Assembly: GCA_050943615.1 (NCBI GenBank) | Contig: JBMNPN010000017.1 | Coordinates: 1-34,896 of the forward strand | From: CACZQA01 sp050943615 | GTDB taxonomy: Bacteria > Actinomycetota > Coriobacteriia > Coriobacteriales > QAMH01 | DNA: 34,896 nt | Direction of reading: 5' to 3' | Shown here: piece after piece, positions 22,763 through 30,914 of the stretch | Numbering within the stretch: position 1 is the stretch's first letter | Layout of the letters: the number at the start of each line of letters is the position of its first letter | Program-made: the position numbers and the translations under genes | The notes under the pieces: generated by a model | The model's database searches: none | Told to the model about the DNA's origin: nothing | What the model saw: only the letters and a program-made list of their open reading frames with translations

Positions 22763-25210
22763 ATGAAACCTGGGCAAAAAGCCGTCAGGACCATCTGCCA
22801 GGGTTGGGGTTGCCACGATCACTGCGTCCTCACGACCATCGTCAACGAAGACGGCAAGATCGACCACATGGAGCCTCTCCAGCTTCCCGACCACATCAAG
22901 AACGACCCGACCATGCCGCCCCACGGCGGCCTGAACGAGCGCTGCGTGATCTGCGCCAAGGGCGCCGCAACCGCAAAGTCGCCGTATATGGACGAGCGCA
23001 TCAAGTACCCGATGAAGCGCGCCGGCAAGCGCGGCGAGGGCAAGTGGGAGCGCATCTCCTGGGATCAGGCACTCGACGAGATCGCCGAAAAACTCAACGA
23101 CATCCGCGCCAAGTACGGCAACGAGTCGGTCATGATCAACAACTTCCCCTGCGGCATGCCCGCCTGGGATACCTCGATGACCTGCATGATGATGTACCGC
23201 TTCATGGAAGCGACCGGCGCGAGCAACCTGGAATGGGAGGGCATCGACCTCTCCCCGATCATCGGCCCGTCCATGTGGAACAACGACATGGAGATGGTCT
23301 TCTACTCCAACCCGGACCGCATGGCAGACGCCGACTACATCGTTATCTGGTCCGGCAACCCGACCGGTGCGACGCGCTCCGGCTACACGACCAAGCTCAT
23401 GGCCGACAAGAAGGATGCCGGCGTCAAGATCGTCGACATCGGAATCGTTTTCGACGCGGCAGCGGCAAACGCCAACCAGTTCATCGGCATCAAGCCTGCG
23501 ACCGACAGCGCCTTTGCCTTTGCCGTCGCAAAGATCATCTTCGACACGAAGCGCTACGACGCCGAGTTCCTCTGCGGCCAGACCGACGCGCCGTTCCTCG
23601 TGCGCAAGGACAACGGCCAGTTCCTGCGCGAGCGCGACATCGTCGGCGGTGACTCCGACAGCTACGTCGTCTGGGACAAGAACACCAACGGCCCCATCTG
23701 CATCCCGAAGGGCTATCGCGCAGCCGAGGGCTTTGACGCCGACCTGTTCGCGAGTGTTACCGTCGCGGGCATCGAGTGCGAGACCGTGCTCTCCAAGCTG
23801 CGCCGTCGCGTCTCTCCCTACACGCCCGAGTTCCAGGAGACCATCACGGGCGTTCCCGCACAGACCGTGCGCACCTTTACCGAGGAGTACCTCGCGCATG
23901 AGAACGCCTTCATCTGGATGGGCGCCGGCCTGCGCTACAAGAACTCCGTGTCCGAGGCGCGCGCCGTTCAGATGCTCCCGCTTCTGACGGGCAAGGTCTT
24001 CAGCAAGGCGGGCGGCATCATCTTCGAGCCGAACGCGCAGTCCTTCCCGCTCGGCCTCAACGCCCACGACGTGGAGTTCGGCGGGCTTCCCGAGGGCACC
24101 AACACGCCCACCGTCACATTCCAGACCGTCCTCGACAGCTTCAAGGACCCGACGGCAAAGCAGTACAAGGCGCTCATCGTCACGTACTCGAACCCCGTGC
24201 ACAACTGGACGCCGCGCAAGCTGTGGACCGAAGAGGTCGTCCCGAACCTCGACCTGCTCGTCGTCTTCGAGATTCGTCAGACCGAGACGACCGATCTGGC
24301 CGACTACGTCCTGCCCGACACGACCGTCTTCGAGCGCGAGGAGATCGCGAACGTCGGTCACTGCCTGGTGCACTGCCCGCCTGCAATCGAGCCGCTCTAC
24401 GAGGTCAGAAACCAGGCGCAAGTCTACATCGACCTCGGCAAGCGCATGGGCCTGGAAAAGTACTTCGACAAGACGCTCGACGAGTACTTCGACATCTGGC
24501 TCGACTGCGATGACCCGTACGTCAACACCGTGGAGCCCAAGGTCACGCTCGAGCGCCTGCGCAAAGAGGGCATCATCAAGATGAACACCCCTTCGCGCCC
24601 GTTCGACATCTTCACCGACAACTCCCCGCTCACGGAGTCGGGCCGCATCAACTTCTACCTCGAGGACATGGTCGGCATTCCGGGTGGCCCGATCGTCGAT
24701 CGCACCTCCGCGCTCATCGACGACGACGCACGACGCAAGAAGTACCCGCTGCACCTCTTCATCGGCCGTTCGCGCTTCTTCATGCAAGGCCAGCTGCGCG
24801 AGATCGAAGAGCTCGACAAGCTCTCTGGTGACGGCCCACGCCTCGGCATGAACCGCGAGGAAGCCGTCGCCCGCGGCCTGAAAGAGGGCGACATGGTCGA
24901 GATCTTCAACGAGAAGGGCGTCGTCAAGGTCCCGCTCGTCATCGTCAACTTCCTGCAGCCCGGCATGGTCCACCTGTGGTACGCGTACGGAAAGCGCTGG
25001 TACGACGAGTTCGACTCCGAGCCCGCTCAGGCCATCGCAAGCTACGTCAGCTGCCACGAGGCGGTCGACGAGATCTGCGTGAAGTGGGTGCCGAAGATGT
25101 TCAAGCTCTATCACGACCTCGGACTGCCCGACGGCATGATCAACACCTGCGGCATCAGCGGAACCGAAACAATCTGGGACGTCCTCTGCGACGTTAGGAG
25201 GGCCGAGTAA
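22763..25210 (+). CDS. Molybdopterin oxidoreductase catalytic subunit
   Basis: This 815-residue enzyme belongs to the DMSO reductase superfamily. Fe-S ligands are Cys12, Cys17, Cys21 and Cys64 (ERCVICAKG), followed by YPMKRAGKRGEGKWERISW. The Mo ligand should lie near residues 162-164 (GIDLSPIIG), so Ser164 or Asp162 rather than Cys is likely. This differs from the enzyme at 3482. The C-terminal molydop-binding domain begins near 660 (YPLHLFIGRSRFF). There is no Tat signal, so it is cytoplasmic. GGCGGAGCAA precedes ATG 22763. The stop overlaps the start of the Fe-S subunit gene by one base (TAATG), so the two are coupled. Together they look like a soluble two-subunit reductase, dehydrogenase or dehydroxylase. 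The substrate is unknown, and no membrane anchor or TorD-like chaperone is present. Confidence 0.85.
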   Translation: MKPGQKAVRTICQGWGCHDHCVLTTIVNEDGKIDHMEPLQLPDHIKNDPTMPPHGGLNERCVICAKGAATAKSPYMDERIKYPMKRAGKRGEGKWERISWDQALDEIAEKLNDIRAKYGNESVMINNFPCGMPAWDTSMTCMMMYRFMEATGASNLEWEGIDLSPIIGPSMWNNDMEMVFYSNPDRMADADYIVIWSGNPTGATRSGYTTKLMADKKDAGVKIVDIGIVFDAAAANANQFIGIKPATDSAFAFAVAKIIFDTKRYDAEFLCGQTDAPFLVRKDNGQFLRERDIVGGDSDSYVVWDKNTNGPICIPKGYRAAEGFDADLFASVTVAGIECETVLSKLRRRVSPYTPEFQETITGVPAQTVRTFTEEYLAHENAFIWMGAGLRYKNSVSEARAVQMLPLLTGKVFSKAGGIIFEPNAQSFPLGLNAHDVEFGGLPEGTNTPTVTFQTVLDSFKDPTAKQYKALIVTYSNPVHNWTPRKLWTEEVVPNLDLLVVFEIRQTETTDLADYVLPDTTVFEREEIANVGHCLVHCPPAIEPLYEVRNQAQVYIDLGKRMGLEKYFDKTLDEYFDIWLDCDDPYVNTVEPKVTLERLRKEGIIKMNTPSRPFDIFTDNSPLTESGRINFYLEDMVGIPGGPIVDRTSALIDDDARRKKYPLHLFIGRSRFFMQGQLREIEELDKLSGDGPRLGMNREEAVARGLKEGDMVEIFNEKGVVKVPLVIVNFLQPGMVHLWYAYGKRWYDEFDSEPAQAIASYVSCHEAVDEICVKWVPKMFKLYHDLGLPDGMINTCGISGTETIWDVLCDVRRAE

Positions 25211-25626
25211 TGACAAAGCAGACTATCCTCGTTGACCTGGGCCGCTGTGTGGGTTGCTGGAGCTGCGGCATGGAGTGCAAGTTCGCCCATCATCTGGAAG
25301 GGGACCATTATCGTCTGAGCGTCCGCACGCTGGGGAGCGGTGGCATCGACGAGCCGACGGGCACCTTCCCCAACCTGCACATGAGCTGGATGCCGGTGTT
25401 CTCGACCGACTGCACCCTGTGCGGCGACCGCAAGGCCGAAGGCGAGCCTGCCTATTGCCAGCTCGCCTGCCCGGCACAGGCCATCATCCACGGCGACCTC
25501 GACGATCCGGAAAGCGACGTCTCCAAGAAGCACGAGGAGCTGCTCGCACGCGGATATCGCGAGGTGCACCTGCCCGAATGGGAGAACACCCGCAAGGAAG
25601 TCATCTACATGTCCGAGGGCAAGTAG
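25210..25626 (+). CDS. Two-cluster 4Fe-4S electron-transfer subunit
   Basis: This 138-residue protein has eight Cys in two sets: 13, 16, 19, 23 (CVGCWSCGMEC) and 68, 71, 83, 87 (CTLCGDRKAEGEPAYCQLAC). It is the DmsB/NrfC type of subunit cut down to two clusters, where full-size partners hold four. The start codon shares an A with the stop of the molybdopterin gene, so the two subunits are made together. It would carry electrons to or from the catalytic subunit and a soluble donor. Confidence 0.88.
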   Translation: MTKQTILVDLGRCVGCWSCGMECKFAHHLEGDHYRLSVRTLGSGGIDEPTGTFPNLHMSWMPVFSTDCTLCGDRKAEGEPAYCQLACPAQAIIHGDLDDPESDVSKKHEELLARGYREVHLPEWENTRKEVIYMSEGK

Positions 25627-25689
25627 TAGAAAACATTCCTTCTATACCGGTACTCAATAGCCATAAGTTAAGCCTTTCCTCTTAGGTTT

Positions 25690-25734
25690 GCGCCCCGAAG
25701 GATCCTGTCAGCCAACATGGGTTCTCCGGGGCGC
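25690..25734 (+). terminator. Terminator-like hairpin behind the molybdopterin operon
   Basis: GCGCCCCG (25690-25697) pairs with CGGGGCGC (25727-25734). The stem extends inward to about 16 bp with two G-U pairs and one mismatch. A weak T-run (attttgg) follows after about 8 bases, 63 bp behind the Fe-S gene stop. Confidence 0.5.
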
Positions 25735-25917
25735 GCCGACATTTTGGGGCAACATGAAAAGCGTCAGCGACTGCTCTAGCGTTCCCTGATTTTCCACACC
25801 ACCCAGGTATTCTCGGCCAGCAGACCAAAACTTTATGTATCGGCACGCGTGCCATCTGTCTTGGATAAGCTAGGATAGACACCGTATCTATTCGAGAGAC
25901 TCGACAGGGCAGCTAGC

Positions 25918-26508
25918 GTGAGACAAGCCATCAACCCACGAACCAAACGAGCTTATGACGCGGTGATCAAAGCCACTATTGAGCTTCTGGGCGAATACCC
26001 TGCAACTGAGATCACCTTCAGGATGGTCGCCGAGCGCGCCGGCGTCAGCAGGCCCACGGTCTACAAGTTCTTCGACGATGTGCCCTCCCTCGTGGCAAAG
26101 TGCACCGTCGATTTTCTCGAAAAATCTCTGGAGGACGCCGAGGATGGTCTTTCCATGCTCGATTTCGAAGGTGACATCGACTATCTGACCGAGCTGATGC
26201 GCCGCTTTGTCAAGCTCATCTACGATAAGCACGTCTTTTGCGAGCATGCCGTGTTCAGCCCCGCCTCGCCGCAGATCGTCCGGGAGGCGATCCCGCTCAT
26301 CGACGAGCGCATGAGCACGCGCCTCGTGAGCAAGCGCCTCTCCTCGAGCGGAGACATCGGAAAGGACTACCGCAACGCGCTATCCGCCGGTGTCGTGTGG
26401 CTGTTGATCGTGTGGTTGCGCAGCGATTTCAAGGGTCCCAATACCCCCGACAACTTTGCCGACCGCCTCGGGCAGACGCTCTACCAGTTCTCCAACGTCT
26501 CCGAATAA
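25918..26508 (+). CDS. TetR-family transcriptional regulator
   Basis: This 196-residue protein has the TetR N-terminal DNA-binding domain: AVIKATIELLGEYPATEITF then MVAERAGVSRPTVYKFFDDV (helices 2-3 at about 35-54). The C-terminal ligand domain is typical in length (GDIGKDYRNALSAGVVWLLIVWL). The start is taken as GTG 25918; the AGGG site nearby is weak. The gene reads toward the membrane SRPBCC gene, whose upstream region holds a direct repeat that could be its target. The ligand is unknown. Confidence 0.85.
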   Translation: MRQAINPRTKRAYDAVIKATIELLGEYPATEITFRMVAERAGVSRPTVYKFFDDVPSLVAKCTVDFLEKSLEDAEDGLSMLDFEGDIDYLTELMRRFVKLIYDKHVFCEHAVFSPASPQIVREAIPLIDERMSTRLVSKRLSSSGDIGKDYRNALSAGVVWLLIVWLRSDFKGPNTPDNFADRLGQTLYQFSNVSE

Positions 26509-26588
26509 CGGCATTACAGCGCCTTTGGCGATTACGCATCGAACTTGCTTCTTCTGTCTGGTGAGGTTCCCGAGACGACTTTGCCAAA

Positions 26589-26641
26589 ATTTAATTTACT
26601 CTAGTAATTGATTTATTGCAGTATTTAATTTACTCTGGTTA
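26589..26641. promoter_or_regulatory. Two direct repeats ahead of the SRPBCC gene
   Basis: ATTTAATTTACTCT occurs at 26589 and again at 26623, each followed by a GT-rich tail (agtaa, ggttaa). The starts are 34 bp apart, about three helical turns, so both sites face the same side of the DNA. The first copy also contains the dyad TTACTctAGTAA. The block is far more AT-rich than its surroundings and ends 36 bp before the start codon. Likely binder: the adjacent TetR protein (inference). Confidence 0.55.
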
Positions 26642-26676
26642 ACGATGATGGAACATGAGCGATCGGAGGGGTCACC

Positions 26677-27834
26677 ATGTCGCACAAACTGGGTAAAGGA
26701 GACGTCCACTTCCATCCAAACTGGGGCTATGTGCTGCTTTCCGTAGCATGCATTGCAGCTGCCCTCTACCTGTTCTACTGGGGAATCTGGCTGATGCCGC
26801 TATCTGGAGCGCCTCATGTGCTGCTCGCCATACTGGCGACCCTGGTCGCGCTGTTCATCTGCTTTTCTGCCGGCATGCAGCTCATCTTCGAGTTCTACTG
26901 CAAGGGCGTCTGGGCGACTCCCGAGGAAATGGAGATGACGCTTCCCGGCCAGGACCTCGTCCAGGACCCGGAAGGCCGAAAGATCATCCGGCTGCGCCAG
27001 GCCAGGGACCTTGACGCCCCGCTCGAGGAGGTCTGGAAGCACGTGTACCAGCTCGACCCGACCAAAGGCGGCATGTACGCCTGGTCCAACTGCGAGCGGC
27101 TCTTCGGCATGAACGTCGACAACGCCTACGTGCTCGAGGACATGTGGCAAGGGCCCGATGCCTGCCGCCCCGGTGACTTCTGGGCGTGGGGCTATGCCGG
27201 TTTCGGAGCAGAAGTCGCCGACGTGGTCCCGAACAAGTACATCGTGTGGTACTGCGACACCGACCAGCCCGTCCGCACGCCCGGTGCGTCCTACATGCGC
27301 ACGCCCGGCAAGAAGTACGTGAAGTGGTACTGGACCATCGCGCTGTTTCCGCTCGACGGCGGCAAGCGCTGCCGCATCATCAATGGCTGGGACACCGCCT
27401 ACGGTCCGCACAACCCGTTCAACTGGTATACCGAGCATTTCATCATCGGCTGCGGTGGCACGATGATGGGACGCAGGATGTTCAGGAACCTGGAGCTTTC
27501 CGCGCTGCATAAGCGAAGGAAATCGATTCCCCTGCGCCTGCAGGCGGCGTTCATGGGCCGCAGCTGGGAATACGACGAGCGCCTGCACGACATCGTCGCC
27601 TACCCCGACCTGCGCTGGGGCCGTGACTGCCCGCGCGTGGAAAAGGTGCGCGCCCCCTTCACCGACGACCCCAACTGGCCGCCGAAGCCCGGCGAGGACT
27701 ACGTTGCGCCCATCGAGGAGAACAATGCAAAGCACGGATGGACGCCCGAGCGCGCAGACGAGATCGACCGAATCGCGGAGGAAAAGGAGCGCGAGCTTCT
27801 CGTGGAGCTCGGGCTCGAGAACAGAGAGGAGTAA
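26677..27834 (+). CDS. Membrane-anchored SRPBCC-like protein
   Basis: This 385-residue protein begins with two transmembrane helices (about 17-40 and 46-70). A soluble domain follows, starting at IIRLRQARDLDAPLEEVWKH, the first strand and helix of the START/SRPBCC ligand-binding fold. Later parts are rich in Trp, Tyr and Gly (FWAWGYAGFG, KWYWTIALFP). The C-terminus is charged and helical. SRPBCC domains hold hydrophobic ligands, and some are cyclases or hydroxylase components; none of these activities can be read here. CGGAGGGG precedes ATG 26677. Gene order suggests control by the TetR protein and a link to handling of a hydrophobic or aromatic compound. Confidence 0.65.
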   Translation: MSHKLGKGDVHFHPNWGYVLLSVACIAAALYLFYWGIWLMPLSGAPHVLLAILATLVALFICFSAGMQLIFEFYCKGVWATPEEMEMTLPGQDLVQDPEGRKIIRLRQARDLDAPLEEVWKHVYQLDPTKGGMYAWSNCERLFGMNVDNAYVLEDMWQGPDACRPGDFWAWGYAGFGAEVADVVPNKYIVWYCDTDQPVRTPGASYMRTPGKKYVKWYWTIALFPLDGGKRCRIINGWDTAYGPHNPFNWYTEHFIIGCGGTMMGRRMFRNLELSALHKRRKSIPLRLQAAFMGRSWEYDERLHDIVAYPDLRWGRDCPRVEKVRAPFTDDPNWPPKPGEDYVAPIEENNAKHGWTPERADEIDRIAEEKERELLVELGLENREE

Positions 27835-28009
27835 GAGGCACGCCGCTTTTCCATGTTCTGAGCGCATGCAAGTATTCTCAAACTGCAAGTTCGAAACGCC
27901 GACAGCTTTCTAAACTGAGAAGGTGAAAACAGGCAGGTTCGCTTCTCCTGGGCGGCAATCCGAAATTGCGCGGCTCATCAGGGGGAGCGCAGCAGGTGAG
28001 GAGAACGGT

Positions 28010-29020
28010 ATGGAAAAGCGCTTCCTTGGAACATCCAAACTCGAGGTCTCTGCCCTGGGTCTAGGATGCATGGGATTTTCGCACGCGTACGGCGCCCCGA
28101 TGGACGAGGCCGAGGCGATCCAGGTCATCAGGACCGCCGTCGAGATGGGCTACACCTTCTTCGACACGGCAGAGATCTACGGCCCCCAAGACGACCCGAA
28201 CGCAAACGAGCGGCTCGTCGGAAAAGCGCTCGCGCCCTACCGGGACAAGGTCGTCATCGCCACGAAGTTCGGCATCCACTTCGACCTTTCGAGCGACCAG
28301 GTGCCCTACCCCATCGTGACCGACTCGAGCCCCGCGCGCATTCGCTCATCTGTCGAAGGCTCGCTCAAGCGCCTGGGGACCGATCACATCGACCTCTATT
28401 TCCAGCACCGCACCGATGCCAACACCGAACCGGAAGAAGTGGCGAGCGTGATGGCAGACCTCATCAAGGAGGGAAAGATCCGCACGTGGGGCATCTCCGA
28501 GGCAAACGAAAGCTATCTGCGTCGCGCGAACGCCGTCTGCCCCGTGACCGCCATCGAGAACCGCTACTCCATGATGGCGCGTTGGCACGAGGCGCTCTTC
28601 GGAACGCTCGAGGAGCTGGGCGTCGGCTTCGTCGCGTTCTCCCCCATGGCAAACGGGCTGCTCACGGGCAAGTACACCAAACCACAGGCATTCGATGAGA
28701 AGTACGACTACCGCTCCAACATGCCGCAGTTCTCAGACGAGAGCTATACCAAGAACCGCGAGCTCATCGAGTTGCTCGAGCGCATCGCGAAAGAGAAACA
28801 GGGCACACCCGCGCAGGTCTCTCTTGCCTGGATGCTCTGCAAGAAGCCCTACATCGTGCCCATCCCCGGAACGCGCAAGACCTCGCGCCTGAAGGAGAAC
28901 GCCGGAGCTACCGCCCTCAAGTTAACGGCAGACGAGATCTCCCACATCGATGCGCTGCTCGATGAGATTCCGATGTCCGACGTGTTCGGCGGCTCCAAGG
29001 TCACGCCCGAGAAGAACTAG
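28010..29020 (+). CDS. Aldo/keto reductase
   Basis: This 336-residue protein has the full AKR tetrad: Asp52, Tyr57, Lys86 and His123 (FDTAEIYG, ATKFG, FQHR). The cofactor region IPGTRKTSRLKEN near the C-terminus indicates NADPH. Length and sequence fit the AKR13/YakC-like branch that reduces aldehydes. ATG 28010 has GAGGAGAA upstream; the frame is open further upstream but the AKR fold starts at MEKRFLG. It follows the SRPBCC gene by 175 bp and may belong to the same response. Confidence 0.9.
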   Translation: MEKRFLGTSKLEVSALGLGCMGFSHAYGAPMDEAEAIQVIRTAVEMGYTFFDTAEIYGPQDDPNANERLVGKALAPYRDKVVIATKFGIHFDLSSDQVPYPIVTDSSPARIRSSVEGSLKRLGTDHIDLYFQHRTDANTEPEEVASVMADLIKEGKIRTWGISEANESYLRRANAVCPVTAIENRYSMMARWHEALFGTLEELGVGFVAFSPMANGLLTGKYTKPQAFDEKYDYRSNMPQFSDESYTKNRELIELLERIAKEKQGTPAQVSLAWMLCKKPYIVPIPGTRKTSRLKENAGATALKLTADEISHIDALLDEIPMSDVFGGSKVTPEKN

Positions 29021-29030
29021 CGCCGCTCAG

Positions 29031-30077
29031 CTAGCTTTCCTTGCTGCTGGACGAGCTGCTGCCGGACTTCTTATTGCCGGCGGACTTCTTGAGGTCGTCG
29101 AGGCCGTGGTAGTTCTTGGCGTTCGCGTTGTTGACCTGGATGTGCGTGTGGTTGCCGTCATCGCCTTTGGCCGTGTAGTACTTGAGCTGCATCGAGCCGC
29201 CGATGAGCTTGTAGACGTCGCGTATGCGGGCGATGGGCGTCTTTCCTGCCTCGACGGTGTCGCCCGCCTTGCAGCTCACATGGGTCAGGTGAATCAATAC
29301 GACGTCGAGGTCCTCGCGGCCCGTCGGCTGGATATGGACCTGGTAGTCGGTGTACATATCGTAGAGCTTGTACTTCTTGACCAGCACGACCTTGCCCGAG
29401 ACCGGCGCGTACACCTGCGTTCCCGCCTTGCCGCCGCAATCGATGGCGCTCATGCGCGGACCCGCGTTGCCTGCCCTGTAGCAGCGGATGAACTTGCCCG
29501 TCATCCACTTGTTTCCCGTCGGCTGCTTTGAGGCGTTGCGATGCGTGCCGTGCTCCTTCATGACCTTTTCGTTATCGGCTTCCTTGAGCTTGGTGGTAAT
29601 CGGCTCGGCATACGAGTACGACGCGTTGTGGATGAGGATCTCCGTGAGGTCGTCCATGGCAACGGCGGAGTGCAGCTTGATTCCCTCGCTCTCGGCCATG
29701 ATGGGCGTGGGGAGTTTGTCATTGTAGGCGCTGCTCGCGAGCGCCGAGGAACCCGATCCCGAGAGCTTTCCAGACCCCGAGACCTTGCTGAGCGAGCCGT
29801 TCACCACAAGCCCCGCAGCCGCGATGACGACCACGGCGAGGACGACGAGCGCGACGATCAGCGGCCGCTTGCCGGGCACAGCAGCGCTGCCGGCATGAGA
29901 CGTGCGGCCCGAACGGTGACGGTACTTTTCCAAGCTCGATGCATAGTCGCGTGCCTCGTCAGAGGCCTGCGCGCGCTGACGGGCCTGGTCTTGCGCCTGA
30001 TGGTAGGTGCGCTTCACGCGGCTCTGGACATCGCCGCCTGAAGAGTTCCCTTTAGTATGCGAATGTTTGCCTGTCAT
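29031..30077 (-). CDS. Membrane-anchored LytM/M23-like protein, zinc site incomplete
   Basis: This is about 348 residues from ATG 30077. A basic cytoplasmic head is followed by one membrane helix (about 72-93), a Ser/Gly linker, an unassigned domain, and a C-terminal LytM-like beta domain (GTQVYAPVSGKVV ... GDTVEAGKTPIARI ... HTHIQV). M23 peptidases bind Zn through a first His, an Asp and a final His-x-His. Here Asp (SAIDCGG) and HTH are present, but the first His position is Met/Ser, so it may be a non-cleaving regulator of cell-wall enzymes. The ribosome site at 30077 is poor. Longer starts up to 30260 are open but would overlap the divergent gene. The Ser tail is low complexity. Confidence 0.7.
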   Translation of the reverse strand: MTGKHSHTKGNSSGGDVQSRVKRTYHQAQDQARQRAQASDEARDYASSLEKYRHRSGRTSHAGSAAVPGKRPLIVALVVLAVVVIAAAGLVVNGSLSKVSGSGKLSGSGSSALASSAYNDKLPTPIMAESEGIKLHSAVAMDDLTEILIHNASYSYAEPITTKLKEADNEKVMKEHGTHRNASKQPTGNKWMTGKFIRCYRAGNAGPRMSAIDCGGKAGTQVYAPVSGKVVLVKKYKLYDMYTDYQVHIQPTGREDLDVVLIHLTHVSCKAGDTVEAGKTPIARIRDVYKLIGGSMQLKYYTAKGDDGNHTHIQVNNANAKNYHGLDDLKKSAGNKKSGSSSSSSKES

Positions 30078-30230
30078 AGGCAGAAATGCTACCACGACAC
30101 ACGACAGCGCGCGTAACACGGCCCTCACGCTCAGCTGCTCTGCACCGCGTGCGGGCTGTTGGACGCGCGTTCGCCGCGATTGCACCACTCGAGCACCCGT
30201 CTTCACGCGCGTGACGTCTACCATGGGCGC

Positions 30231-30914
30231 ATGCCAAGTTGGAACATCCATATCGCCCACGTCCAGCGTCTTCTCGAGAGAGAAGATGCCTCTGATATGG
30301 GCATCCGCGACGTCAATGCGTTCCTCGTGGGCAACTTCGTGCCCGACATTTACGTCGGCTTCATGGTTCCCGACGCATCACGTCACATCGACTACAAGCT
30401 CACGCACCTGTCTGCCCGCGAGTCAATTCCCCTGCCCGACTACCAGATGTTCTGGGACTTCTACATCGACTCCCAACGCCGGCCCGTGACCGACCTGACG
30501 CTCGGCGCCTGGGCGCACCTCGTGGCAGACCACGTCTACAACCAGCGTGTCCGCGAGCTTGCGCGCAAGCGTGGGCTCGAACCCGGTGAGAAGCTCCGCG
30601 TTGCCAAGCAGGGCGATTTCGCGTACTTCGGAAGCACCCTGCCCTTGGAGCTCATGCCACATGTGAACGATGCGCTGATCGAGCAGTGCAGGCATTTTCG
30701 CCCCTACTCCATCGGCCCCGGCGACGTGCGCGCGACCGTGGAAGTCGCGCGCGGCATCGTCGAGCAGGCCCAGGGCACGCGGCCCGAGAGCGGTCACGTC
30801 TACGAGCTGCTCGACGAGGACTTCTTCCATGCCGCCTTCGAAAGAACCGAGGAGATCGTTCGGGCAGGGCTCGAGCGCTTTGCTACTGGTAGTGCATCGT
30901 CTCGGCGGGGTTGA
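30231..30914 (+). CDS. Zinc-dependent phospholipase C-like protein
   Basis: This 227-residue protein begins MPSWNIHIAHVQRLLE. It has NAFLVGNFVPDIYVGFM and GAWAHLVADHVYNQ, the His/Asp pattern of the Zn_dep_PLPC family, where several His and Asp bind up to three Zn ions. No signal peptide is seen, so it may be an intracellular phosphoesterase rather than a toxin-like lipase. Its last 32 bases overlap the 3' end of the convergent permease gene. The ribosome site is weak (tctaccatgggcgcATG). Confidence 0.72.
   Translation: MPSWNIHIAHVQRLLEREDASDMGIRDVNAFLVGNFVPDIYVGFMVPDASRHIDYKLTHLSARESIPLPDYQMFWDFYIDSQRRPVTDLTLGAWAHLVADHVYNQRVRELARKRGLEPGEKLRVAKQGDFAYFGSTLPLELMPHVNDALIEQCRHFRPYSIGPGDVRATVEVARGIVEQAQGTRPESGHVYELLDEDFFHAAFERTEEIVRAGLERFATGSASSRRG

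Noticed and set aside
22667..25216. An 849-codon open frame on the minus strand
   Set aside because: It is the exact antisense of the molybdopterin gene, kept open by high GC at third codon positions. It has a Val/Asp/Glu/Leu-rich composition, no ribosome site and no domain.
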